A stretch of 64,000 nt of DNA from Alteraurantiacibacter aquimixticola (GTDB lineage Bacteria > Pseudomonadota > Alphaproteobacteria > Sphingomonadales > Sphingomonadaceae): positions 375,280 to 439,279 of the forward strand of contig NZ_SSHH01000001.1 in assembly GCF_004965515.1 (NCBI RefSeq), read 5' to 3'. Positions 18,187 through 27,166 of this stretch are shown in pieces; position 1 is the first letter of the stretch, and every line of letters begins with the position of its first letter. The notes under the pieces are model-generated. The model searched no databases. It saw only the letters and a program-made list of their open reading frames with translations, and had not been told where the DNA came from. The position numbers and the translations under genes were made by a program.

Positions 18187-20460
18187 ATGCCAGGAGCCGC
18201 CGCTGCCGCACGATCGATCCTCACCCAGTTGCACGAGGTCATGGCCGCGCGCACCCATGCGCAGGCCAAGCTCAACCGCATCGTCGACATTATCGGTGAA
18301 GCGCTCGATAGCGAGGTGTGCTCGATCTACCTCCTGCGCGAGGGGATGCTGGAGCTTTACGCTACCCGCGGCCTGAACCAGAGCGCGGTCCACGTCACTC
18401 GCCTGGGCGTGGGCGAGGGCCTGACAGGCACCATCGCCGCGAATATCGAGACGCTGAACCTCGACGAGGCGACGACCCATCCCGAATTCCAGTACCGCCC
18501 CGAAACGGGCGAGGAAAAGTTTCACTCCTTCGCCGGCGTGCCCATCGTGCGCCGCGCCCGCGCCATCGGCGTGCTGACCGTGCAGCATGTCGAATCGCGC
18601 AAATATGAAGAGGTGGAGATCGAGGCGCTGCAGACGGTCGCCATGGTGCTGGCCGAGCTCATCCACAATGCCGGACTGGTCGATGAGGAGGACCTTGGCG
18701 AACGCTCCGAAGCGCAGAGCGGGCAGCAGGTGCTCGACGGTCTGAAACTGGTGAAGGGCCTGGCGCTGGGCAAAGCGGTATTCCACCAGCCGCGCATCCA
18801 TATCGAACAGACCGTGGCCGAGGATATCGAGGCCGAGCGCCAGCGCGTCTATCTCGCCTTCGACAAGATGCGCGAGCAGATCGACACCATGGCCGGCCAG
18901 GCCGAATTCGGCGTGGATGGCGAGCATGAACAGGTGCTCGAGACCTACAAGATGTTCGCCTATGACGAAGGCTGGTCGCGCCGCATCAACGAGGCGATCG
19001 ATAGCGGCCTGACGGCGGAAGCCGCGATCGAGCGGGTGCAGCAGCGCACCCGCCAGCGCATGCGCGAGATTTCGGACCCGCTGCTGGCGGACCGGATGCA
19101 TGATCTTGAGGATCTCGCCAACCGGCTGATCCGCATCGTCTCCGGCCAGCTGGGCACGGCGGCGACCACGGGGCTGCATGGCGATAGCATCCTGATCGCC
19201 AAGAATCTCGGCCCCGCCGAACTGCTCGAATATGACAAGCGGCGCTTGAAGGCCGTGGTGCTGGAGGAAGGCAGCCTCACCGCCCATGTGGTGATCGTCG
19301 CGCGCGCCATGGGCGTGCCGGTGATCGGCCGCGTGCGCAACGTCCGCGGGCTGGTGCGCGAGGGCGATACGCTGCTGGTCGATGGCGATGCGGCCAAGGT
19401 TACCGTGCGCCCGGGCCAGGGCGTGCTCGACGCTTTCGAGGCGCGGCTGGTGCAGAAGCGCCAGCGGCAGGCCGAATATGCCAAGCTGCGCGATGTCGAA
19501 CCCTTCACCCGCGATGGCGAGCGGATCGAGGTGATGATGAATGCGGGCCTGCGTGACGATGTCGCCATGCTCAGCCTGACGGGCGCGGACGGCATCGGCC
19601 TCTACCGCACCGAATTCCAGTTCCTCGTATCCGCTGCCCTGCCGCAGCGCGACCGGCAGACGCGTCTCTATCGCGACGTGCTCGATGCCGCAGGCGACAA
19701 GAAGGTGATCTTCCGCACCGTCGATATCGGCGGCGACAAGTCGCTGCCCTATCTCTCCAGCGAAAAGAGCCGCGAGGACGAGAACCCGGCCATGGGCTGG
19801 CGCGCGCTGCGCCTGGCGCTGGAGCGCGAAGGGCTGATGAAGGTGCAGGCCCGCGCGCTGCTGGAAGGCGCGGCAGGCCGGGAATTGAACGTGATGTTCC
19901 CCATGGTCTCCGAGCCATGGGAATTCGATGCCGCGAAAGAGGTGTTCGAAGGCCAGCTCGCCTTCCTGAAGAAGCGCAAGCACAAGCTGCCGAGCGCGAT
20001 CCGCTATGGCGTGATGCTGGAAGTGCCCTCGCTGGCAGAGACGCTGGACCTGCTGCTGCCGAAGATATCCTTCATCTCGATCGGCACGAACGACCTGACG
20101 CAGTTCCTCTTCGCTGCAGACCGCGCCAATCCCTCGCTGGCGGAACGTTATGACTGGCTGAGTCCCGCGATCCTGCGCTTCCTGCAGCGCGTGGTGCGCA
20201 ACTGCGCGGGCAGCGGTGTGGAACTGGGCGTCTGCGGCGAGATGGGCGGCAGGCGCATGGAAGCGCTCGCGCTGATTGGCCTGGGCATTCGCCGCCTGTC
20301 GATCACACCCGCTTCCATCGGTCAGATCAAGGAGCTGGTGCGCCAGGTGGATACCAAGGATATCGGAGAGGCGATGAAGGGCTGGATGGCCCAGCCGCCG
20401 CAGGATATGCGCGCCGCCTTGTCCGCCTGGGCGGAAGAGCGCGGAATAGAGGTGGAATAG
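18187..20460 (+). CDS. ptsP: Phosphoenolpyruvate-protein phosphotransferase PtsP (EI-Ntr)
   Basis: A 757-residue nitrogen-type enzyme I, which starts the PTS-Ntr phosphorelay by transferring phosphate from PEP to NPr. An N-terminal GAF domain (about residues 20-160, with AGVPIVRRARAIGVLTVQ) precedes the EI N-domain, the phosphohistidine motif GSLTAHVVIVARAMGVP (His367) and the PEP-binding TIM barrel with DGIGLYRTEFQFL, GTNDLTQF (about 633) and GVCGEMGG. ptsH and ptsN are not nearby. In this family GAF domains can sense glutamine or 2-oxoglutarate, which would link to the nitrogen genes at 45-63 kb, though that link is only functional inference. Confidence 0.93.
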   Translation: MPGAAAAARSILTQLHEVMAARTHAQAKLNRIVDIIGEALDSEVCSIYLLREGMLELYATRGLNQSAVHVTRLGVGEGLTGTIAANIETLNLDEATTHPEFQYRPETGEEKFHSFAGVPIVRRARAIGVLTVQHVESRKYEEVEIEALQTVAMVLAELIHNAGLVDEEDLGERSEAQSGQQVLDGLKLVKGLALGKAVFHQPRIHIEQTVAEDIEAERQRVYLAFDKMREQIDTMAGQAEFGVDGEHEQVLETYKMFAYDEGWSRRINEAIDSGLTAEAAIERVQQRTRQRMREISDPLLADRMHDLEDLANRLIRIVSGQLGTAATTGLHGDSILIAKNLGPAELLEYDKRRLKAVVLEEGSLTAHVVIVARAMGVPVIGRVRNVRGLVREGDTLLVDGDAAKVTVRPGQGVLDAFEARLVQKRQRQAEYAKLRDVEPFTRDGERIEVMMNAGLRDDVAMLSLTGADGIGLYRTEFQFLVSAALPQRDRQTRLYRDVLDAAGDKKVIFRTVDIGGDKSLPYLSSEKSREDENPAMGWRALRLALEREGLMKVQARALLEGAAGRELNVMFPMVSEPWEFDAAKEVFEGQLAFLKKRKHKLPSAIRYGVMLEVPSLAETLDLLLPKISFISIGTNDLTQFLFAADRANPSLAERYDWLSPAILRFLQRVVRNCAGSGVELGVCGEMGGRRMEALALIGLGIRRLSITPASIGQIKELVRQVDTKDIGEAMKGWMAQPPQDMRAALSAWAEERGIEVE

Positions 20461-20562
20461 CGGGCGATTGCGGCAAGTCGGCTTGACTTGTCGGCCTCTC
20501 GCTCCATTGATGGCGTCAATCACGGGCCGCACGAATGCGGGCCCGAACCGGTCGGAAATTTC

Positions 20563-21405
20563 ATGAGCGAACAGATCGAAATGCCTGAGGATACACTCCT
20601 CCCGCGCGGGGTGGGTCCGCAATTGCGCCTCGCGCGCGAAAAGGCCGGGTTGAGTGTTGAGGATGTCGCGGAAAGGACGCGCATCGCCCAGCGCTACATC
20701 AACGCGATCGAGGAAGGCGAATTCGGCAAGCTGTCCGGGCGTAGCCACGCGGTCGGATTTGCCCGCAATATTGCGCGCGAAGTAGGGCTGGACGAGAACG
20801 ACATCGTTGCCATGGTCCGCGCCGAAATGGATGCGGCGGCACCCGCCGAGCGTGAGCGTCGTGACAGTTACGAGCCGGGCGACCCGGCGCGTGCGCCTTC
20901 CGGTCGGCTGGTATGGCTCTCGATCCTGGGCGTGCTGATCCTCCTGGCGGGCCTGTTCACCGCCTATCGCGTATCGCTTTCGCCCGCAGCCGAACTGCCC
21001 TCGCTGGTCGAGCAGCAGGAGGCCGAGGAAGCTGAAGCCGCCGCAGCGGCCGCCGCCGCAGAGGCCGAAGCGGGCACGCAATCGGCTGAGCCAAGCCCGG
21101 CGGGTGCCGTGGTCTTCACCGCCACAGCGCCCAATGTCTGGGTGCGTTTTTACGATGCTGCCGGGCGCCGCCTGATGGAGCGTGAACTGGCCGAGGGCGA
21201 AAGCTACACAGTGCCTGCTGATGTCGACGGACCGCAATTGTGGACCGGCCGCCCCGATGCGCTGCGCATCACCGTGGGCGGACAGCTGATACCGCCGCTT
21301 GCGAGCGAGATGGTGACCATGCGCGACGTGCCGGTGGACGCAGCCTCGCTGCTGGCGCGCGAGATACCGGTCAACACGGCCAGTGCCCCGCTATCGCAGC
21401 TATAG
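20563..21405 (+). CDS. RodZ-like protein: helix-turn-helix plus membrane and DUF4115 domain
   Basis: 280 residues. An N-terminal HTH_25 domain (about 15-75: LRLAREKAGLSVEDVAERTRIAQRYINAIEEGEF), a single membrane helix (about 115-135), an Ala/Glu-rich linker, and a periplasmic DUF4115 beta domain (FTATAPNVWVRFYDAAGRRLMERELAEGESY). This is the layout of RodZ, which ties MreB to the cell-wall machinery. The ATG at 20563 starts the conserved part. It precedes the CpoB-like gene on the same strand. Confidence 0.85.
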   Translation: MSEQIEMPEDTLLPRGVGPQLRLAREKAGLSVEDVAERTRIAQRYINAIEEGEFGKLSGRSHAVGFARNIAREVGLDENDIVAMVRAEMDAAAPAERERRDSYEPGDPARAPSGRLVWLSILGVLILLAGLFTAYRVSLSPAAELPSLVEQQEAEEAEAAAAAAAAEAEAGTQSAEPSPAGAVVFTATAPNVWVRFYDAAGRRLMERELAEGESYTVPADVDGPQLWTGRPDALRITVGGQLIPPLASEMVTMRDVPVDAASLLAREIPVNTASAPLSQL

Positions 21406-21537
21406 GGCATGTCCCTTAGCGGGACGCGTAGCGGGGGATTTCCAGGCTGGGCGGCTCCACTCCGCACGGTTCATCCTCTATTCGGTGAGCGAGTGACACG
21501 CAGGCACGAGGCGTTGAAGACAATGGGAAGGCAAGCA

Positions 21538-22503
21538 ATGGCAGGCAGGATTTTGGCAGCACGCAGCTTTGGTGGCTCGCTGGTCGCCGCGGCACTGGTG
21601 GCGGGGATGGTCCCGCAGGCGGCACATGCGCAGATCGACAACCGGCTGGAGAGCATAGAAGCGCAGCTGCGCGCCTTGCAGCGGGCGGTCTTTCCCGGCG
21701 GCGATTCACGCTTTTTCGAGCCGGAGATCACTGCCAACACCGCGCAGCCGGTTCAGCGCCCGCAGGCCGGCGTTCCCTCCGCCAGCGCGCTGACCGACGT
21801 GCTCGCGCGGCTCGATGCGATCGAGCAGCAGCTGGCCCGCCTGACCGCCGCGACCGAGGTGAACGAAAATTCCCTCGCCCTGCTCGACATGCGGGTGAAC
21901 GAGATCGAGCAGGCGCGGGCTACCACTGTCGCAGCCACTCCCACTCCCACTCCCACTCCCGCTCCCGCCCAGCCGACCGGCGTGATCCCCGTGGGTGAAG
22001 GCAATGAGCTTGGCGGACTGGCATCGACCGTAAATACGCCGGCCCCCGCGGTGGCCGGCCCCACGCCCGAACGGCTCGCTGGTGTGCAGGGCATCACCAA
22101 GCCCGTGACCGACGACCGGGGTGATGATGAATATACCTATGGCTTCCGCCTGTGGGATGCGGGCTATTACCCCGAAGCGCAGCAGCAGCTGGCGATGTTC
22201 GTGGAGCAATATCCGAGCCACTGGCGCACTACCTATGGTCGCAACCTGCTGGGCCGCGCCTTCCTCGATGCCGGCGATGCCCGCCGCGCAGCGACGCATT
22301 TCTTCGAGAACTACCAGTCCGACAAGCAGGCCGCCCGCGCCGCAGACAGCCTGCTCTACCTTGCCGAGAGCATGATCGAGCTGGGCGACACCCGCCGCGC
22401 CTGCATCGCGCTGGCCGAGTTCGGCGATACCTATCCGGCGCTCGCCACCGGCCGCCTGCAGGGGCTCTATGACACCAGCCGGGGCCGTGTCGACTGCGAG
22501 TGA
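21538..22503 (+). CDS. CpoB/YbgF-like periplasmic TPR protein
   Basis: 321 residues: signal peptide to AHAQ (about residue 33), a short coiled coil (IDNRLESIEAQLRALQRAV and LARLDAIEQQLARL), a Pro/Thr-rich linker, then a C-terminal repeat domain with YTYGFRLWDAGYYPEAQQQLAMFVEQYP as in YbgF/CpoB, which coordinates outer-membrane constriction with peptidoglycan synthesis at the septum. tol-pal genes are not adjacent here. The ATG at 21538 follows GGAAGG. The linker is encoded by a hexanucleotide repeat. The last 35 bases overlap tilS. Confidence 0.85.
   Translation: MAGRILAARSFGGSLVAAALVAGMVPQAAHAQIDNRLESIEAQLRALQRAVFPGGDSRFFEPEITANTAQPVQRPQAGVPSASALTDVLARLDAIEQQLARLTAATEVNENSLALLDMRVNEIEQARATTVAATPTPTPTPAPAQPTGVIPVGEGNELGGLASTVNTPAPAVAGPTPERLAGVQGITKPVTDDRGDDEYTYGFRLWDAGYYPEAQQQLAMFVEQYPSHWRTTYGRNLLGRAFLDAGDARRAATHFFENYQSDKQAARAADSLLYLAESMIELGDTRRACIALAEFGDTYPALATGRLQGLYDTSRGRVDCE
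21936..21959. repeat. CACTCC hexanucleotide tandem repeat (4 units) inside the CpoB-like gene
   Basis: Four perfect CACTCC units followed by degenerate CGCTCC units encode alternating Pro-Thr/Pro-Ala in the linker. Because the unit is a multiple of three, slippage would change linker length without a frameshift. Confidence 0.8.
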
Positions 22504-23452
22504 TCCGATTCCGCCGGAGCTTGTCGAACGGTTCCGCGCGGCGCTCGAACGGCTGAATCCCGAAGGCGGCAAGATCGGCCTCGCCGTGTCGGGCGGGCCC
22601 GATTCCATGGCCATGCTGCTGCTCGCCCATGCGGTGATTCCGGGGCAGTTCGAAGTCGCGACCGTGGATCACGGCTTGCGTCCGGAGGCGAAGGATGAAT
22701 GCGCGCTGGTCATCGTCGCTTGCACGGCGCGGGGGATTCCCTGCGAGGTGCTGCGCGTCGAGGTGGGCGAGGGCAATCTGCTGGCGAAGGCGCGGAAGGC
22801 GCGATACGAAGTGCTGGGCGGCTGGGCGGAGCGTCGGCGACTTGGGGTTATAGCTACCGCGCACCACGCAGACGACCAGGTGGAAACGCTGCTCATGCGG
22901 CTCAACCGTGGCGTCGGCGTGACCGGGCTTTCCGGCATCCGCGAACGTGTTACGCTTGACGAAGCAGGCAAGGTCACCCTGATCCGGCCTGTGCTCGACT
23001 TCACCCGCCGTGAGCTGTTTGCTGTAGTTCAATCCGCGGCACAGCGATTCGTCGAAGACCCCTCCAACGCCGATGCCGATTTCGAGCGGGTGCGCATGCG
23101 CCAGGCGCTTGAAGGAGTCGAATGGCTCGAACCGCGCATGCTGGCTGCCTCCGCCCGCCATCTCGCCGAGGCCGATGATGCCTTGTGGTGGGCGAGCGAT
23201 ATTGCTTGGCATAACAACTCTCGCAAGGAGGACGGCTTGCTTCGCATTCATCCGATCGGACCGCGAGCGATCCGGATGCGTCTGCTTGGTCACGCGCTGT
23301 TCGAATTCGGCGGTGATCCCGAAGGCGGGGACCTTGCACGACTGCTCGACCGGCTCGAGCGGGGCGAGGGCGGCAACCTCGCAGGCGTACTGGTTACGGT
23401 TGATGGCGAGGAATGGGTGGTTCGCCCCGAACCGCCGCGCAAGACGGGCTGA
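22469..23452 (+). CDS. tilS: tRNA(Ile)-lysidine synthase
   Basis: A 327-residue PP-loop ATPase that converts C34 of the CAU-anticodon tRNA-Ile to lysidine, making it read AUA. The P-loop AVSGGPDSMAMLLLAH (about 39-54), TVDHGLRPEA, ATAHHADDQVETLLMRL and RPVLDFTR are diagnostic. Shorter than E. coli TilS, lacking much of its C-terminal domain, as is common in alphaproteobacteria. The start at 22469 overlaps the CpoB-like gene by 35 bases; GTG at 22487 is an alternative. Confidence 0.92.
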   Translation: MTPAGAVSTASDPIPPELVERFRAALERLNPEGGKIGLAVSGGPDSMAMLLLAHAVIPGQFEVATVDHGLRPEAKDECALVIVACTARGIPCEVLRVEVGEGNLLAKARKARYEVLGGWAERRRLGVIATAHHADDQVETLLMRLNRGVGVTGLSGIRERVTLDEAGKVTLIRPVLDFTRRELFAVVQSAAQRFVEDPSNADADFERVRMRQALEGVEWLEPRMLAASARHLAEADDALWWASDIAWHNNSRKEDGLLRIHPIGPRAIRMRLLGHALFEFGGDPEGGDLARLLDRLERGEGGNLAGVLVTVDGEEWVVRPEPPRKTG

Positions 23453-23461
23453 CAAGCAACT

Positions 23462-23552
23462 CCGTTCGTCCTGAGCTTGTCGAAGGACCGCTTTCGTCTT
23501 GCCAAAGGGAAGAAGGGAAAGAACGGCCCTTCGACAAGCTCAGGGCGAACGG
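23462..23552. repeat. Inverted REP pair, CCTGAGCTTGTCGAAGG family
   Basis: Left arm 23463-23486 (CGTTCGTCCTGAGCTTGTCG...) and right arm 23528-23552 (CCTTCGACAAGCTCAGGGCG...) face each other across about 41 bases, between the convergent tilS and L,D-transpeptidase genes. The same family occurs at 42410-42497 and flanking 38047-38331. Confidence 0.85.
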
Positions 23553-23565
23553 CAACCTGCGGTCC

Positions 23566-24300
23566 CTAACCCCCCAGCTGGCCGCCCACGCCGGTCATCA
23601 CGCCGTCGGTAATGATCACCACGTCGCCAACCTTTGCAATATCGTACAACCGGCTGACGAATTCGTCGGGCACGCCGATGCAGCCATGGCTGGCATAGCC
23701 GAGCTCGACCGTCGATCCGCCATGGATCGCCACGCCGTCCCAGGTCAGCCGTAGCGTCCAGGGCATGGGGGCGTTGTTGTATTTCTCGGAGACATTGTGC
23801 CGTTCCTTGGTCAGGATCGGGAAGGTTCCGGTGGGCGTCGGGTGGTCGGGCGTGCCGAGCAGGGTCGCGGCCGCGCCGATCTCGTAGCCATTGCGGAACA
23901 CGCTGATCACGCGCGCCTGCAAGTCCACCGTCATCACCAGAGGGCCGTCGGGAACGCCTTCGTCATCCCAGTGCCATTCGCCATAGCGGATCGGTCCTTC
24001 GATCGGCAGGACGCGCTTGATGACGAAGGGATTCTCCGGATCGTAGGCGGGTACCTCCTGCACCACCGGCTGCGAGGTGAATTCCGGAAGCGCCTCTGCC
24101 TGTCCGTCCAGCGACAGGTCGACGGGAGCGGCAGCGGTGACGGCGGTATTCTCCGCCAGAACGTCGTTGCCCTCGATCCAGCTCGCCATCTCGTCATTAT
24201 TGGCCTTTGCGACCAATGCGTTTCCGCCGAAAGCCATGCTGGCGATCAGCATCACTGATACGGCGGTTGCCCCGCCAATCCATTTTGCAGGCGAATTCAT
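23566..24300 (-). CDS. L,D-transpeptidase (YkuD family)
   Basis: A 244-residue exported enzyme with an N-terminal membrane/signal segment (about 7-27) and a C-terminal YkuD domain. The active-site block IHGGSTVELGYASHGCIG puts His193, His205, Gly206 and Cys207 in the family's HXX...SHGC arrangement; VDLQARVISVFRNG and TPTGTFPI are other family strands. It would make 3-3 peptidoglycan cross-links or attach proteins to the wall in the periplasm. The start at 24300 is preferred over 24312 or 24345. Confidence 0.88.
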   Translation of the reverse strand: MNSPAKWIGGATAVSVMLIASMAFGGNALVAKANNDEMASWIEGNDVLAENTAVTAAAPVDLSLDGQAEALPEFTSQPVVQEVPAYDPENPFVIKRVLPIEGPIRYGEWHWDDEGVPDGPLVMTVDLQARVISVFRNGYEIGAAATLLGTPDHPTPTGTFPILTKERHNVSEKYNNAPMPWTLRLTWDGVAIHGGSTVELGYASHGCIGVPDEFVSRLYDIAKVGDVVIITDGVMTGVGGQLGG

Positions 24301-24391
24301 GGATGCCCCCATGCCCCAAGCATTGAATGCCGACAGTAACATCATAGCGCGAGTCCCGAAAGGGGACGTGGCAGTTACCCCGAATTAACGC

Positions 24392-27166
24392 TTATCCATG
24401 GGCCCCGAAGATGTTCGCGATCGCCGTGCTGATGCGTAGCGAGAGGGCATAGGCGGTCTCGATCGGATCGATGAAATCGCGCCTTATCGCCTCGTAACCG
24501 TGGTCCTCGCCTTCCGGATAGTCGGTCGGCTCATCCAGCTGGAAATCGGTGATCTTGGGAAAGCTGGTGGGATAGGCGCGGCGAAGCTGCGCCAGCGCCT
24601 CGTCGACGCGCAGGGTGAAGACCATTTCCAGCACATCATCACGCGACACGTCATTGGCGCGGCTGAATACCGGCACGCTGACCGCGCGGATGAACATGTG
24701 TTGCAGCAGGGCGAGCCGCAGCGCCTGCAGCACGCCAATCATGCGGCGCTTTTCCTCGCGGTTGGCGGTCGGGTCCTCGTCCGGGATCAGGTCCAGCAGG
24801 CGGTGCAATTTCAGCGCATCGACGCGCAGGCGGCTGGCGAGGCGGCGGAACACGCCCACCCGGTCATCCTTCACCAGGTACTCTGCCAGCTTCTCGCACG
24901 CGGAAGTCAGGTGGCTTTCGGTCCCGCGGTAGGGGCGGCTGGCCCAGTATGCGGAATTGAACAGCTCACCATGTGCGGCGACGGTCTTCACGCTGGCGAG
25001 CGCATTGGAAGCGCGCACCAGGCGAACCAGCTGCCGCCCGCGCTCGCTATCCTGCAACAGCTGCGCCATCTCCTCGTAATTGCCCTCCGCCGCGTGGCCG
25101 ATCCCGGCGATCACATTCACCGGATAGCCGAGCTGCTGCAGGATGGCATTGTGCGGAATGGCGCGGATTTGCCGCAGGCTCATCTCGCGGTCGGCGGATA
25201 GGTCGCTCTGCCGGCGGCTGACGCGGCTGCCGGTGGAATTGAGCAGGCCGAGGCCGAAGGCGGTCACAGCGCGGCTGTATGTGCGGCTTTCCAGATGCTC
25301 GCGCTGATGCTCCTTGATCGCGCGGTAGAAATCGAGGCTGAGGTCGGTGCGGCGATAGAACAGGTCTTTCGGCGCGTCCGGATCGGTATGGGCGGGGCGG
25401 ATGCAGGCGATGCGCGTCAGCGTCGCCAGCGCCAGTTCGGGGGTGGAGAACCACAGGTAACCGTCGCCGCCCTGGAAGCTCACTTCAGGCTCCAGCATGA
25501 TGCCGGCGCGGGCAAAGCGGCGCTTCGCCCAGGGCGAAAGCGGCCAGTTCAGCCGGTCTTCCAGCGAGGAAGGATGCGCGCCGCGGCCCATGCTTTCGCC
25601 ATGGGTGTTGAAGATCAGCGCGGCGACGCCTTCCATCTCGTGCTCGGCCATCGCCTCGGCCAGCCGGCCCTGTAGGCGCTCGATGGCGAGGCTGGCTGGG
25701 ATCTGCCCTACGAAGCGACCAGCATCGGAAAAGCCGGTCTGGATCGCCACGCGCCCGCGCACCTTGGCGTAATCGCGATAGATCTCCTCCGCCAGCAGCG
25801 CATCGACGAAGCGGCCGCCATGTTCCAGCGCGGTCTCGGTCTCGAACAGGGGCGAGATATCGACCTTGTCCTCGATCCCGAACAGCTTGGCGAAATAGAG
25901 CGCGGCGAGGATCGTCGCAGGCTCCTCGCATTCGGCGATCAGCATGCGGATCGGTGCATCCGCATCCACATGGGCGAGGATCTGCGCCATCGCCAGGAAT
26001 TGCCGGATCGCGGTGGAGCTTTCGATTGCGAGCGCGCCGAAGTTGGAGCGGTGCGGCTTCACCTGCTCGATCGCGCGGCGGATATGGACGATCGCGCCCT
26101 TGCTGGCGAGGTCGATCGCGCCGGTCGGATCAAGCTTGCGGCGGATCGCATTGTTGAGCTGTTTCGCGTTCACGCGGAAGTGGATCCAGCCCATGCCAAG
26201 GCCATCGGCGCGCATGGAAGCGGCGAGCGTCTTCAGCGCCACGGCGCGGGCGGCATCGTCGGTCTCGGCCGCTTCCTGTTCCAGCCGCTCGATATAGGGC
26301 GCGAGCGAAAGCAGCTTGCGCGGATCGCTGGCAGTCAGGCGATTGGCGGCCACCGAAAGCGCGGCGGGATCGGACAGGTCGCCCGCGAAATCGGCCGCGC
26401 GTTCCTCGGCATAATTGGTCGCCGGCTTCAGCTCGTTGAGCAGCGGATGCGCGGGGTCGATCTTCGCCAGCGCATCGCAATAGAGCGAGAGTCGCTCGAC
26501 CTTTTCGGCAAGGCGAAAGCCGATCGAATTGGACCAGGTGATGTCCGTGCGGCCATCCATGTCATAGCCGACCCAGCTGGCGAAGCGGAAAGGCAGCGGC
26601 TTCATCGCCAGCCACTCGTCCGGCCAGCTTTTGCGCGCATGGTCGAGCAGCGCGGCGTTCAGCGTATCGCGCGCGACCTGCGCATTGGCGATGGCGTGCA
26701 TCGCTTGCCCGTGCTCGTAGGCGAGCGTGACTTGCGGACGTTCGCCGATCACGCAATCGGGTTCCACGCCCTCTCCGGCGGCGGCAGCGGCGGCCACTGC
26801 ATCGGTCTGCGCGGGCGTCATCAGGAAAGTCGGGTGCGCGGTGAAGACGGCGTGGAGCTGCGGGCTGCCCCAGCGATCCGCGAAGGCTGCGAAAGTCGGT
26901 TCGGTCAGGCATTCTTCCAGCGCGGCGACATTGGCATCGCGGCCGACTGGCGCGACCATGTTGCGCAGCCGCTCCGCCCGCTGGCCCAAGGCCGCGCATT
27001 CGAGTTCGGCTATGATCGCGGCGCAATCCTCCAGTGACAGCTCACCGCTTTCGAGCATGCGCGACAGGTCCAGCGAGAGCTGGAAGACGGGGTTGAACAG
27101 CGGCGTTTCCGCCGTGCGCTGATGGCTTTGCTGGAGGCGTTCGGTAAGGTCGGCCAGCGTGGTCAT
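24392..27166 (-). CDS. Divergent phosphoenolpyruvate carboxylase-like protein
   Basis: 924 residues, with overall PEP carboxylase architecture and last in the Entner-Doudoroff operon (ATGA overlap with eda). It keeps TAHPT with catalytic-type His111 (E. coli His138), the Asp of GFSD and GRG with Arg528 (E. coli Arg587). Other hallmark positions differ: TAHPTE is TAHPTF; the lysine after SD (Lys546 in E. coli) is Arg484; FHGRGG reads FNTHGE, replacing Arg581 with His522; GGDRDGNP reads GYDMDGRT; and the C-terminal QNTG is absent (ends FGAHG). It could be a sphingomonad-type PEPC still making oxaloacetate or a homologue with changed chemistry. Annotating it simply as ppc would overstate what is visible. 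Confidence 0.75.
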   Translation of the reverse strand: MTTLADLTERLQQSHQRTAETPLFNPVFQLSLDLSRMLESGELSLEDCAAIIAELECAALGQRAERLRNMVAPVGRDANVAALEECLTEPTFAAFADRWGSPQLHAVFTAHPTFLMTPAQTDAVAAAAAAGEGVEPDCVIGERPQVTLAYEHGQAMHAIANAQVARDTLNAALLDHARKSWPDEWLAMKPLPFRFASWVGYDMDGRTDITWSNSIGFRLAEKVERLSLYCDALAKIDPAHPLLNELKPATNYAEERAADFAGDLSDPAALSVAANRLTASDPRKLLSLAPYIERLEQEAAETDDAARAVALKTLAASMRADGLGMGWIHFRVNAKQLNNAIRRKLDPTGAIDLASKGAIVHIRRAIEQVKPHRSNFGALAIESSTAIRQFLAMAQILAHVDADAPIRMLIAECEEPATILAALYFAKLFGIEDKVDISPLFETETALEHGGRFVDALLAEEIYRDYAKVRGRVAIQTGFSDAGRFVGQIPASLAIERLQGRLAEAMAEHEMEGVAALIFNTHGESMGRGAHPSSLEDRLNWPLSPWAKRRFARAGIMLEPEVSFQGGDGYLWFSTPELALATLTRIACIRPAHTDPDAPKDLFYRRTDLSLDFYRAIKEHQREHLESRTYSRAVTAFGLGLLNSTGSRVSRRQSDLSADREMSLRQIRAIPHNAILQQLGYPVNVIAGIGHAAEGNYEEMAQLLQDSERGRQLVRLVRASNALASVKTVAAHGELFNSAYWASRPYRGTESHLTSACEKLAEYLVKDDRVGVFRRLASRLRVDALKLHRLLDLIPDEDPTANREEKRRMIGVLQALRLALLQHMFIRAVSVPVFSRANDVSRDDVLEMVFTLRVDEALAQLRRAYPTSFPKITDFQLDEPTDYPEGEDHGYEAIRRDFIDPIETAYALSLRISTAIANIFGAHG

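Noticed and set aside
18025-21237. Very long minus-strand open frame opposite ptsP and the RodZ-like gene
   Set aside because: A by-product of high GC at third positions; the opposite strand has recognisable full-length proteins and this frame has none.
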